The notes under the pieces were generated by a model. It had not been told where the DNA came from. It did no database searches and worked only from the letters and a program-made list of their open reading frames with translations. A DNA stretch of 6,611 nucleotides from Lentzea sp. (GTDB lineage: Bacteria; Actinomycetota; Actinomycetes; Mycobacteriales; Pseudonocardiaceae): the NCBI GenBank assembly GCA_030146905.1, contig JASLAV010000422.1, positions 1-6,611 of the forward strand. The letters run 5' to 3'. The translations under genes were made by a program, and so were the position numbers. Of the stretch, positions 1 through 6,406 are shown piece after piece. Within the stretch, counting starts at the first letter, position 1. Every line of letters begins with the position of its first letter.

Positions 1-931
1 GCTCCGCCGCCTTCTTCTGCTTCTCCACCTCGATGCGGTTCTTCTCGACGAAGTGCAGCGCCCAGTGGAAGCCGCCGCGGATCAGGCAGACGATCGCCGT
101 GGCGAAGAACAGCCCGTAGGGGATGCTCATGCCCATCAGGATGCCGTACACGGCGGCCACGCCACCGCCGAACGCGATCTGGGCGGCGGGTTTGGACGGT
201 GACGTGCCCGGGTCCGTCACCATGTAGTTCGTGTAGAGCACGAACGCGATGCCCGTCATCATGCCCAGCCCCGACGGGATGGAGACGTCGAGGAGGATGC
301 CGCGGATGATCGCCTGGAGGGCGAACCCGATCAGCCAGGCCATGATCAACCAGAGCCGGCCGGTCAGCATGCCGTTGAGCATGGTGCCCGCGGTGATGAT
401 GATCAGCGGGATCAGCCAGTCGAAGAACGTGCCGACGTGCTCGCTGAAGTGGTACGGCGGCGCGACCGAAGCCCAGGGGAACACCAGCAGCACGATCGCG
501 ATGCCGAAGTTCGACGGGTTCATGTAGTGCCGCATCCGGCCCTTCACCGGCGCCCGGAGCACCCACTTCGCGCCGACCGCCACGACCACACCGAAGATCA
601 TCACCCAGATCTGGTCGTTGACGTAGGTCAGCATGTTCACCGCGAGCGCGGTGATGTGCGCGGGGTAGAGGAACTCCATCAAGCCCCGGAACCCGTTGTT
701 CGCGTAGCGGGGCGCGCGCCCCTCCTGCCGGGCCCCGATCCACTCCAACCCGATCTCGACGCTGTAGGCGGTGGCCAGCGCGATGAACGGCCACAGCCAC
801 GCCTGCTCGAACCCGAGGACGGTGTAGCCGAGGATGTTGAAGATGGAGATGGAGATCGCGAAGCGCCTGAGCGCGGTGATGACCTTGGGGTCGTGCCGCG
901 GCGGGCTGGGAGCCGTCTTGGTCTCGGCCAT
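1..931 (-). CDS. unbU: UnbU-type enediyne cassette membrane protein, NqrB/RnfD-like (C-terminus cut by window edge)
   Basis: Polytopic inner-membrane protein; 310 residues are visible and the frame is still open at base 1. By eye there are about nine to ten hydrophobic segments between residues 25 and 290, after a short polar N-terminus. Two motifs stand out: HYMNPSNFGI at residues 135-144 and TDPGTSP at 239-245. The latter resembles the TDP-x-(T/S)SP motif of NqrB/RnfD flavin-linked membrane subunits. The last visible stretch is charged (EKNRIEVEKQKK), so little is probably missing. The family is known as UnbU, one of the conserved accessory proteins of enediyne polyketide cassettes; its biochemical role is not established. 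ATG start at 931, with Shine-Dalgarno GGAGAA (941-946, minus strand) lying inside the end of unbV. Only 5 bases separate the two genes, so they should be co-transcribed. Alternative: a generic RnfD-like protein paired with a CRTAC1-type protein outside any enediyne cluster. Confidence 0.85.
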   Translation of the reverse strand, partial: MAETKTAPSPPRHDPKVITALRRFAISISIFNILGYTVLGFEQAWLWPFIALATAYSVEIGLEWIGARQEGRAPRYANNGFRGLMEFLYPAHITALAVNMLTYVNDQIWVMIFGVVVAVGAKWVLRAPVKGRMRHYMNPSNFGIAIVLLVFPWASVAPPYHFSEHVGTFFDWLIPLIIITAGTMLNGMLTGRLWLIMAWLIGFALQAIIRGILLDVSIPSGLGMMTGIAFVLYTNYMVTDPGTSPSKPAAQIAFGGGVAAVYGILMGMSIPYGLFFATAIVCLIRGGFHWALHFVEKNRIEVEKQKKAAE

Positions 932-936
932 GTCCG

Positions 937-2895
937 TCACTTCTCCTTGGCCTGGTCGCCGAGCTGGATGTCGTGCCAACCCGGGTTCAGTGTCATGTCC
1001 TGCTCGTGGATCTCGCCGTCGCGGTCGCGCCACTTGATGTGCGCCTGGACGGCCCGGTCCTCGGACCCGAGACCGAAGTGGACCTCGTGGCTGCGCTTGC
1101 CGGAGTGGCCGCTGCCGCCGTCGACCCGGTTGATGTGCTTCTTGCCCGACGCCGTGGTGACCGTGACCTGCGCGCCGATGACCGGGGAACCGGCGCCGGC
1201 GAACGAGCCCTCGGCACCGTCCTCGTCGTGGGTCAGGCGCAGGCCGACGAAGCCGTTGCCGCCGCCGCCGGTGTTGCGGTAGAGGACCGGGTCGGCCCAC
1301 TGCCGGGAGATCGCCATGTCCAGCAGGCCGTCGCCGTCGATGTCACCGGTCGCGATGCCGCGGGTGGGCACCGGGGCGGCCATCCCGAGCTGGTGGGACA
1401 GGTCGCTGTAGAAGTCGCGCTGGTTCTTGGCGAAGAAGTGGAAGTGCTGGCTGCCGCCGACGTCGTCGCCGGGGCCGACGATCGGCCACCACACCGGGTT
1501 GTCCAGCAGCGCGTCGTTCGCCGTGGCCAGCTCCTGCAGCTGGGGCCAGCGGTTGACGTCGCCCTTGACGAAGCCGGTCGCCTGGAGGACCTCCGACTCG
1601 GCGTTGTTGTCCAGGTCGGCGATCTTCACGTCCCAGCCCCAGCCGGACCAGGCCAGCTGCAGCGGCGCGCTCTCGTCCTCCCAGACCGCCTTGCCGTCCT
1701 TGAGGTTGGAGGTGATCGAGTTCATGTCGCCCTCCGTGCTCATGAAGGCGAAGTGGGACTCCTCGATGCCGAACGACGTGGTGATGTTGCTGACGTACAT
1801 GTCGTACACCTGGTCGCCGTTCAGGTCGCCGAAGTCGACGCCCATGCCCTTGAACGAGTCGATGCCGACGTTCTTGCTCTTCGGCTCCATCGGGCCCTTG
1901 CTGCCCTCCACCAACCGGAACTTGAGGTTGCCGGGCGTGGACTCGTTGTACAGGAAGCGGTCCGGGCCGAAGTCGTTGCCGACGTACAGCTCGGGCAGCA
2001 GGTCGCCGTTGACGTCGTTCGCGCTGGACGCCAGGGCCCAGCCCTTGGAGGTGTCCTTGTCGAACGGGTCGACCTTCTCCCACTCGGTGCTCGGCTCGTC
2101 GCCGGCGGTGGCGCCCTTCCAGAGGAAGATGTAGTCCTCGCCGCCGTTGAAGCCCGCGGACATCGAGTGGTTCATCTCCACGCCGGTGCTCTTGGACGGG
2201 TCCAGCACCGGACCCTCGGGGAAGTAGTTGCCGATGAAGATGTCGTCGTGGCCGTCACCGTCGAAGTCGGCCACGGTCGCGGAGTTGGAGTTCCACTCCG
2301 GGCCGTCGTAGGCGCCGGACGTCTTGCCGGGCACCAGCTCGGTCGGCTGGTAGGTGTCCTCGCTCATGCCCGTGGCGTCGGACTTGGCCAGGTGCAGGAT
2401 CGGCGTGCGGCCCCACATGTAGATGAGCAGGTCGATCCGGCCGTCCTCGTTGAAGTCGCCGGGCACGCAGCCCATCGGCGCCATCACGTCGTTGACCGGG
2501 AGCGAGCCCGACGACAGCGCGAACGGCTCGTAGCGCGCAGCCTTGCCCTGCTCCGGCGCCGGCGTGACGATCACCTGGTCGATGCGCACGTCGACGTAGC
2601 AGAGGTCGTTGGACAGGCCGTCGCCGTCGAGGTCGTTCAGCGCGACCGCCGAGCCGACCGAGGAGATCCACGCGTTGATGTGCTGGTAGCGCTGGTTCAC
2701 CTGGCGGATCGACTGCTGGGTGTAGCCGCCGGGCAGGGCGATCGTCTCCGGCGTGAAACCGAACTGGGCCGCGATCTCCTGCTTCTCACCGGCTGACACC
2801 TCCGGCAGCCGGGCCACCAAGAACGTGGCCGCGACGAGCACGAGTGCCATGACGCCGGGTAGTTGCCTGCGCAGCCAACTGGCTGTGGAGGTCAC
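937..2895 (-). CDS. unbV: UnbV enediyne cassette protein (FG-GAP/VCBS repeats plus ASPIC/UnbV domain; CRTAC1-like)
   Basis: 652-residue exported or membrane-anchored protein. An uncleaved signal anchor or signal peptide lies at residues 13-30, after a basic WLRR. A beta-propeller of FG-GAP-like repeats follows, marked by seven Asp-rich calcium-loop motifs: DLDGDG (88), DFNEDG (147), DFDGDG (210), DVNGD (294), DLNGD (357), DLDNN (427) and DIDGDG (518). The C-terminal part (about 555-645, with GSPVIGAQVTV and HFGLG) is the ASPIC/UnbV domain. Length and architecture fit UnbV of enediyne clusters, whose exact function is unknown. Start: GTG at 2895, chosen because a strong GGAAGGAG (2903-2910) sits 7 bases upstream and the signal anchor follows at once. 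The open frame extends 109 codons further upstream, but that part is a shadow of the neighbouring gene. Translational coupling is likely: the start overlaps the upstream stop (GTGA), and unbU follows after 5 bases. Several DxDGDG loops are degenerate, notably DLDNN at 427. Confidence 0.9.
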   Translation of the reverse strand: MTSTASWLRRQLPGVMALVLVAATFLVARLPEVSAGEKQEIAAQFGFTPETIALPGGYTQQSIRQVNQRYQHINAWISSVGSAVALNDLDGDGLSNDLCYVDVRIDQVIVTPAPEQGKAARYEPFALSSGSLPVNDVMAPMGCVPGDFNEDGRIDLLIYMWGRTPILHLAKSDATGMSEDTYQPTELVPGKTSGAYDGPEWNSNSATVADFDGDGHDDIFIGNYFPEGPVLDPSKSTGVEMNHSMSAGFNGGEDYIFLWKGATAGDEPSTEWEKVDPFDKDTSKGWALASSANDVNGDLLPELYVGNDFGPDRFLYNESTPGNLKFRLVEGSKGPMEPKSKNVGIDSFKGMGVDFGDLNGDQVYDMYVSNITTSFGIEESHFAFMSTEGDMNSITSNLKDGKAVWEDESAPLQLAWSGWGWDVKIADLDNNAESEVLQATGFVKGDVNRWPQLQELATANDALLDNPVWWPIVGPGDDVGGSQHFHFFAKNQRDFYSDLSHQLGMAAPVPTRGIATGDIDGDGLLDMAISRQWADPVLYRNTGGGGNGFVGLRLTHDEDGAEGSFAGAGSPVIGAQVTVTTASGKKHINRVDGGSGHSGKRSHEVHFGLGSEDRAVQAHIKWRDRDGEIHEQDMTLNPGWHDIQLGDQAKEK

Positions 2896-3362
2896 AAGCT
2901 GACTCCTTCCTGGTGGACGAATTCCTCGGCGATGCGTCGCCGCCACGTCTCGAGCACGGGCGCCGCGCCGTCGGGTACCGGCGGCGCGGGGCGCACGTCG
3001 TCGGTGGACGGGGCGGTCGCACCCGGTGCGCCGGTCGGAACCGCACCCGTGTGCGGCCCCTCGGTCCGGTGCGCCGGGAAGTTGTCGATCACGTCGGCGA
3101 CGCGCTTGGCGTCGGACTCGCCGACGAAGCACGTGGCACGGCCGGTGTACCGGTGTCCCAGGGCGTGCGGGAACTGCACCCACGCGCCATTTCCGTGCCA
3201 CGGCATGCGGGCCATCGCCCACCCGATGCCGCCGTACCGCGGGTAGCCGTCGTTCGTGGTCCGGCTCTTGTCCGCGAACCGGTGCGCTCGCCGGCCGCGG
3301 CCGGTGACGAATACCATTCCGAACTCAGGAAATTCGCGCCGCAAGGCGCGCAGTGCACTCAA
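2892..3362 (-). CDS. Short UnbL/DUF1702-like protein (tentative), first gene of the unb operon
   Basis: 156 residues, soluble, no membrane segment or signal peptide. It lies where UnbL is expected, directly upstream of unbV, and its TGA overlaps the unbV GTG by four bases. Three segments resemble what I recall of DUF1702/UnbL proteins: the N-terminal SALRALRREF, the block GGIGWAMARMP (residues about 44-54), and CFVGESDAKRVADVIDNFP (about 78-96). The C-terminal ETWRRRIAEEFV follows a Pro/Ala/Gly-rich linker of about 35 residues. UnbL is usually near 320-330 residues, so this is about half size: the stretch between the GWAMAR block and the FVGESD block is short, and much of the C-terminal half is missing. 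It could be a compact divergent form or a decayed copy. Start: TTG at 3362, the first possible start after an in-frame TGA upstream, with a purine-rich GGGGGGACGAGG before it. ATG at 3317 is the alternative but would remove the SALRALRR segment. The coding frame has strong third-position GC. I am confident it is a gene and only moderately confident of the family. Confidence 0.6.
   Translation of the reverse strand: MSALRALRREFPEFGMVFVTGRGRRAHRFADKSRTTNDGYPRYGGIGWAMARMPWHGNGAWVQFPHALGHRYTGRATCFVGESDAKRVADVIDNFPAHRTEGPHTGAVPTGAPGATAPSTDDVRPAPPVPDGAAPVLETWRRRIAEEFVHQEGVSL
2903..2910 (-). promoter_or_regulatory. Shine-Dalgarno site of unbV
   Basis: GGAAGGAG on the minus strand, 7 bases before the GTG at 2895. 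It lies inside the last codons of the upstream gene. It decides the unbV start against the longer open frame and supports translational coupling across the GTGA overlap. Confidence 0.75.
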
Positions 3363-3624
3363 CCTCGTCCCCCCAGCTCGGGTGACCCGTCACCGGACAA
3401 GCGAACGAGAAAAGAGTTGCAGAGGGTTCAGGAGCACTGCTACTTCAGGCTTGCTCACCGGACGTCGCTGGTGCACGGGCATTTGCCGATGCGGTCCGCG
3501 GGTCATGCCGAGCTCTGTCGAAGCCGGGACCGGTGGGTCGTTCGCGCAGGTCAAGGTCTCGGGGAGAGGTGATTTGCAGTGGTCGGGGCCAACTGCGCGC
3601 ACCCTGGGGTTGTATTTAGCTACC

Positions 3625-3696
3625 CACTTACCGCCGACTTGCCCCGTGCGCTGTACGGGTGACGGCGCAGGCCCTTCCGTTACATTTACCGGCGAC
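3625..3696. repeat. Pair of 14-base direct repeats, candidate regulator sites
   Basis: CACTTACCGCCGAC (3625-3638) and CATTTACCGGCGAC (3683-3696) agree at 12 of 14 positions, with starts 58 bases apart. They sit in the least GC-rich part of the divergent intergenic region, upstream of the unb operon. The second copy overlaps the ACCGG-CGA-CCGGT inverted repeat at 3688-3700. This arrangement suits binding sites for an operon regulator, but no regulator is identified. Confidence 0.35.
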
Positions 3697-4005
3697 CGGT
3701 GAGGTCGATCGAGGTCGCTTTTGGACGATCGCATTCCGGTCGCCGCGGCGTCGGCATTGTCCGTGACCGCGCGGCCGGTGGATTCTCCCGGCTTGCCGGA
3801 CATGAGCACGATCCCGGAAGCGCGACGCCCGGCCGGCCCTCATGCTGGACGGTCCGGTCGCGGGATACGCCCGCCGGACCGCGCCGCGCGTCACCGCCCC
3901 GGCGGTCCTCTCCCGCCACCCGCGCGAAACGTCCGGGCGGCGGTACGACGCCGGGCCCGCGCAGCCGTGGCCAGACCTGGCGGCCGATGTCAAGACGTCA
4001 ATCTC

Positions 4006-4039
4006 GAAGAAGTTCTTCCGGGCCGGGCGCACATAGTCT
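4006..4039 (+). promoter_or_regulatory. Candidate promoter/operator of the DUF899 gene
   Basis: A perfect palindrome, GAAGAA-G-TTCTTC (4006-4018), is followed 15 bases later by TAGTCT (4034-4039), which fits the TAnnnT pattern of a -10 box. The palindrome covers where a -35 element would lie (no good TTGACA match is seen), so it could be a repressor or activator site. The transcript would have a leader of roughly 90 bases before the ATG at 4139. Inference from pattern and position only. Confidence 0.35.
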
Positions 4040-4138
4040 GACGAGGGTAGTTCCCGGCCGGATCCGGGTGGCACCACTCGTCATCCGTCGTTTCGGGTCT
4101 CGGTGGAGTCGTTTTCCCGGCAGTCCTGAGGAGATCTG

Positions 4139-4840
4139 ATGACCCAGCCGAAAGTTGTTTCCAGGCAAGAGTGGTTGGAAGCACGCAACGCGCTTCTGGA
4201 AAAGGAGAAAGAAGTCACCCGCGCCCGCGACATGATCGCGGCGGAGCGCCGCAACCTGCCGATGGTGAAGGTGGAGAAGGACTACACCTTCGAGGGTCCG
4301 GACGGGGCCAGGCTCACGCTGCTCGACCTGTTCGAGGGCCGCCGCCAGCTCATCGTCCGGCACTACATGTTCAGCCCCGGCGCCAAGGAGGGTTGCATCG
4401 GCTGCTCGATGCAGGCGGACAGCGTCGGCGAGCTCTCGCACATGTGGGCCCGCGACACGACTTTCGTCATGATCTCCCGCGCGCCGGTGGCGGATTTCGA
4501 GCCGTTCAAGAAGCGCATGGGCTGGAACATCCCGTGGTACTCGTCGTTCGGCAGCGACTTCAACTACGACTACGAGGTTTCCACCGACAAGGGCGAGTCG
4601 CCGGGTGTCAGCGCGTTCTACCGCGATGGTGACGACGTCTACTTCACCTACTCCATCTTCGACCGCGGTGGGGACATCTTCAAGAGCTTCTACAACTACC
4701 TGGACATCACCCACCTCGGGCGGCAGGAAGACCAGCTCGAACACCCGTGGGACTGGTGGCGGTTCAAGGACACCTACGACGTCGAGGAGTCGCACGGCCC
4801 CGGCGAGAACTGGTGGAACGGCACCAGGTACCAGGCGTAG
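4139..4840 (+). CDS. DUF899 family thioredoxin-fold protein
   Basis: 233 residues, cytoplasmic (no signal or membrane segment). It matches the DUF899 family along its whole length: N-terminal VVSRQEWLEARNALLEKEKE, a charged helix with RAAERR-like spacing to about residue 40, VEKDYTFEGPDG (45-56), RHYMFSPGAKEGCIGCS (74-90), ARDTTFVMISRAP (104-116), FKKRMGW (123-129), SSFGSDFNYDY (135-145) and PGVSAFYRDGDDV (155-167), ending with HPWDWWRFKDTYD. C86 and C89 form a CxxC motif where thioredoxin-like proteins carry their redox site. The fold relation to thioredoxins is established for the family, but no reaction or substrate is. The family's common HTYS after the YRD segment reads FTYS here. ATG start with GAGGAG (4128-4133) five bases before it. 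It stands alone on the plus strand, divergent from the unb operon, with a hairpin just after its stop. Whether it belongs to the biosynthetic cluster or merely borders it is unclear. Confidence 0.92.
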   Translation: MTQPKVVSRQEWLEARNALLEKEKEVTRARDMIAAERRNLPMVKVEKDYTFEGPDGARLTLLDLFEGRRQLIVRHYMFSPGAKEGCIGCSMQADSVGELSHMWARDTTFVMISRAPVADFEPFKKRMGWNIPWYSSFGSDFNYDYEVSTDKGESPGVSAFYRDGDDVYFTYSIFDRGGDIFKSFYNYLDITHLGRQEDQLEHPWDWWRFKDTYDVEESHGPGENWWNGTRYQA

Positions 4841-4852
4841 CCGGTCGCCGTC

Positions 4853-4878
4853 CGGCCGCCGACCGAGCAGGGCGGCCG
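4853..4878 (+). terminator. GC hairpin after the DUF899 stop
   Basis: Perfect 8-bp stem CGGCCGCC (4853-4860) / GGCGGCCG (4871-4878) with a 10-base loop, starting 13 bases after the TAG stop. There is no T-run, which is common for actinobacterial terminators. Probable terminator of the DUF899 transcript. Confidence 0.5.
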
Positions 4879-5061
4879 TGCTCGTGGCACTGACCACCCC
4901 CACTACCAGGGGAACCCATGCGTGGCCCGTCCGGCCGACCACCACCACCGTCGCCGGGGCGAGCAGCGGCGACGGCAACGGGATCGTCACCGGGCGGGGC
5001 ACTGCGGACAGGGGCGAGGTGGAGCGCGGTCGCGCCGGCCGCCCCGGTCCGATCGACGTCT

Positions 5062-5112
5062 CGCGAGCGCGGGGGCAGGGCTGTGGCACACGGCCCGGCC
5101 CCCGCGCTCGCG
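5062..5112. terminator. Long bidirectional terminator-like hairpin
   Basis: Perfect 15-bp stem CGCGAGCGCGGGGGC (5062-5076) / GCCCCCGCGCTCGCG (5098-5112). After a single 1x1 mismatch the stem continues through GGGCTGTG (5078-5085) and CACGGCCC (5089-5096) with one G-U pair and a GCA loop, giving about 24 bp in all. It lies between two convergent genes and could stop transcripts from either side. No T-run flanks it. Confidence 0.6.
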
Positions 5113-5313
5113 TCGTGCCGGACCAAGGCGCTCGCGTCGCGCTGGAGGCGGCATCCGACCGCACCGCTCCGCCCACGACGGGGGAGCGCGGTCCGACGCG
5201 GGAGGCGAGCCCGGTCCCGGTGACGGGCGCGCCGGGCACGTGACCGAGCGGTGCGCGTTCGGCGCGCCGTCCTGACCGCCGGGTCCGGCGGGTCGGTGCG
5301 GCCGCGGCCGCGG

Positions 5314-6006
5314 TCACCGGCGGGTGGCGACCGGTTCCGCGGGCTCCGGCCCGACCTCGACCTCGCGCGCCCTGCGCTCCCTGGACGCCGCCATCGACCC
5401 CGCCACCGACTTCGCGTCGTCGCCGACGCCGATCAGCAGGCTGTTGAGGATCGTGTCGTAGCAGCGGTCGGCGTCGACCGGGTCGATCAGGTAGCCGCCG
5501 AGTTCGAGGTTGACCAGGCCGTGCGTCGCGATCCACATCTCGTGCGCGATCAGCAGCGGGTCGCCGTCGCGGAACCGGCCCGCCCCGATGCAGCGGGTGG
5601 CGCAGTCGACGACCGTCAGCAGCGTGTACCGGCCGTACTGGCGGTCTTCCTCGGTGAGGGAGAACCCGGCCAGCGACTGGCCGCCGAACATCACCGCGTA
5701 CAGGTGGGAGTTCGCCTTGGCGTTCTGGCGGTAGGCGTAGCCGAGCACCGCCATGTCCGCCACCGGGTCGTCGGTCCGGCGCACCGCGGCGAACTGGCGC
5801 TCCAGCCTGGCGAAGCCCTCGTGCACCATCTCCCGGACCAGGCCGCTCATGCTGCCGAAGTGCGTGTAGACGGCCATGGTCGACGTGCCGGCCTCGGCGG
5901 CGATCTTCCTGGTGGACAGCGCCTCGGCGCCGTGCTCGGCCAGGAGCCGCGCCGCGATGTCGACGAGTGCGGCGCGGGTTTCGGGATCCAGCTTGCGTGG
6001 ACTCAC
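5314..6006 (-). CDS. TetR/AcrR family transcriptional regulator
   Basis: About 230 residues; a DNA-binding repressor-type protein expected to act as a dimer. The N-terminal helix-turn-helix is clear: RAALVDIAARLLAEHGAEAL, then STRKIAAEAGTSTMAVYTHF (positions about 31-50 from the GTG at 6006). The TetR hallmark 'vYtHFgs' is followed by LVREMVHEGF. The C-terminal ligand and dimer domain contains HEMWIATHGLVNLELGGYL, like the WHG type of TetR C-terminal domains. The ligand is unknown. The last 25 residues are a charged, low-complexity tail. The start is uncertain: GTG at 6006 (chosen, giving VSPRKLDPET), GTG at 6012 or TTG at 6024 all lack a good ribosome site, so a leaderless or weakly initiated message is possible. 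It converges on the DUF899 gene. The GTTA/TAAC repeat cluster directly upstream suggests autoregulation. Nothing links it firmly to the unb operon. Confidence 0.92.
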   Translation of the reverse strand: MSPRKLDPETRAALVDIAARLLAEHGAEALSTRKIAAEAGTSTMAVYTHFGSMSGLVREMVHEGFARLERQFAAVRRTDDPVADMAVLGYAYRQNAKANSHLYAVMFGGQSLAGFSLTEEDRQYGRYTLLTVVDCATRCIGAGRFRDGDPLLIAHEMWIATHGLVNLELGGYLIDPVDADRCYDTILNSLLIGVGDDAKSVAGSMAASRERRAREVEVGPEPAEPVATRR

Positions 6007-6027
6007 TTCCACAGTGTTGCACAACGC

Positions 6028-6058
6028 CGTTATCGCTGGCGTAACGTTGTTATGTTAT
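6028..6058. promoter_or_regulatory. Candidate TetR operator (GTTA/TAAC half-site cluster)
   Basis: CGTTATCGCTGGCGTAACG (6028-6046) has CGTTA/TAACG arms 9 bases apart. It overlaps TAAC-GTT-GTTA (6042-6052), and another GTTA follows at 6054-6057. Four half-sites within 29 bases lie just upstream of the TetR start, in a locally AT-richer stretch. This fits autoregulation and possibly control of anything read to the right. Inference from position and symmetry. Confidence 0.45.
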
Positions 6059-6406
6059 GGCGTGCCGTTCGTGTGACACGTGTTCCCCGAACGGGGGTCC
6101 GTGTCTGCGGGAACACGGCTGTCGGTGCGTTCCGGCCCGTCCTGAGATCGTCCGGGACGGTCGACTGCCCAAGGTGGACGGCAGGGGGTTCGGGATGTGC
6201 CTCCACGTGGGCCGATTTCGCGGCTGGGCGTGCGCACGGGCGGGGCGCGGCCGTGGCGCAGACCCCGGTCCGGGGCTGTCGGCTGCACGGTGACGCAGTG
6301 CGTTGGCCGTTCGCCGCAGCGGGATCCGCGACCGCCGGACCGTTCGGCTTGCCGAACCGACGTCCTGTCGAGTCTTGAAACGGCACCCCGGAAGGAGGAC
6401 GCGCCG
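6059..6406. other. Upstream region of TetR, no convincing gene
   Basis: About 350 bases. Frames here are open by virtue of GC content, but none has a ribosome site or recognisable content. A Cys-rich frame at 6057-6293 has weak third-position GC and is listed among the rejected items. The region ends in a strong AAGGAGG at 6392-6398. Confidence 0.5.
6079..6117. repeat. 9-bp inverted repeat with nested small hairpin
   Basis: CGTGTTCCC (6079-6087) and GGGAACACG (6109-6117) are perfect complements 21 bases apart. A competing small hairpin, CCCCG-AA-CGGGG (6085-6096), overlaps the left arm. An odd palindrome, CGTGT-G-ACACG (6070-6080), adjoins it. The function is unknown; it could be an operator or leader structure for a rightward transcript. 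Confidence 0.4.

Larger units (their letters stand above)
3363..4138. other. Divergent intergenic region between the unb operon and the DUF899 gene
   Basis: About 775 bases between the minus-strand operon and the plus-strand DUF899 gene. Open frames here are short, have no good ribosome site and are rich in Arg, Pro and Gly, like shadows of GC-rich DNA. I see no protein family in any frame. The stretch should hold both divergent promoters. Relatively AT-rich patches at 3611-3630 and 3677-3690 are the most promoter-like parts for the minus operon, but I could not find a convincing -35/-10 pair there. An imperfect inverted repeat (GCAGT/ACTGC arms) spans 3576-3596, and a 5-bp-arm repeat (ACCGG-CGA-CCGGT) lies at 3688-3700. 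Confidence 0.6.
4841..5313. other. Convergent intergenic region, non-coding
   Basis: About 470 bases between the stops of the DUF899 gene and the TetR gene. It is extremely GC-rich. The frames crossing it have no ribosome site and read as Arg/Pro/Ala/Gly-rich shadows. Visible structures are the two hairpins listed separately and a loop-free 14-base palindrome (GCGGCCGCGGCCGC, 5298-5311) two bases downstream of the TetR stop. Confidence 0.6.

Noticed and set aside
973..2796. 607-codon open frame on the plus strand opposite unbV
   Set aside because: It is a Val/Asp/Ala/Arg-rich mirror of the Asp-Gly repeats of unbV on the other strand, with no ribosome site and no recognisable domain.
2896..3222. 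N-terminal extension of the unbV frame up to 3222
   Set aside because: The extra 109 codons overlap the upstream gene in another frame and read as Arg/Pro-rich low complexity. The strong Shine-Dalgarno and signal anchor place the start at 2895.
3701..3717. GAGGTCG-ATC-GAGGTCG direct repeat, considered as a SARP regulator site
   Set aside because: Its 10-base period does not fit the 11- or 22-base period of SARP heptamers, and it is not placed next to a visible -10 box.
3390..3809. 139-codon minus-strand frame in the divergent intergenic region
   Set aside because: Composition has no protein-family character and no clear ribosome site was seen. It would also occupy the expected promoter region of the operon.
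3998..6022. 674-codon minus-strand frame crossing the DUF899 and TetR genes
   Set aside because: It is out of frame with both clear genes, low-complexity, and spans the terminator hairpins.
6057..6293. Cys-rich 78-codon frame (six Cys in the first 24 residues), considered as a small metal-binding or peptide gene
   Set aside because: No ribosome site. About 74% third-position GC is below the real genes here, it becomes Arg/Gly-rich after residue 50, and it overlaps the inverted-repeat cluster.
5251..6378. 375-codon plus-strand frame opposite the TetR gene
   Set aside because: Antisense shadow of the TetR gene, with no ribosome site or domain.
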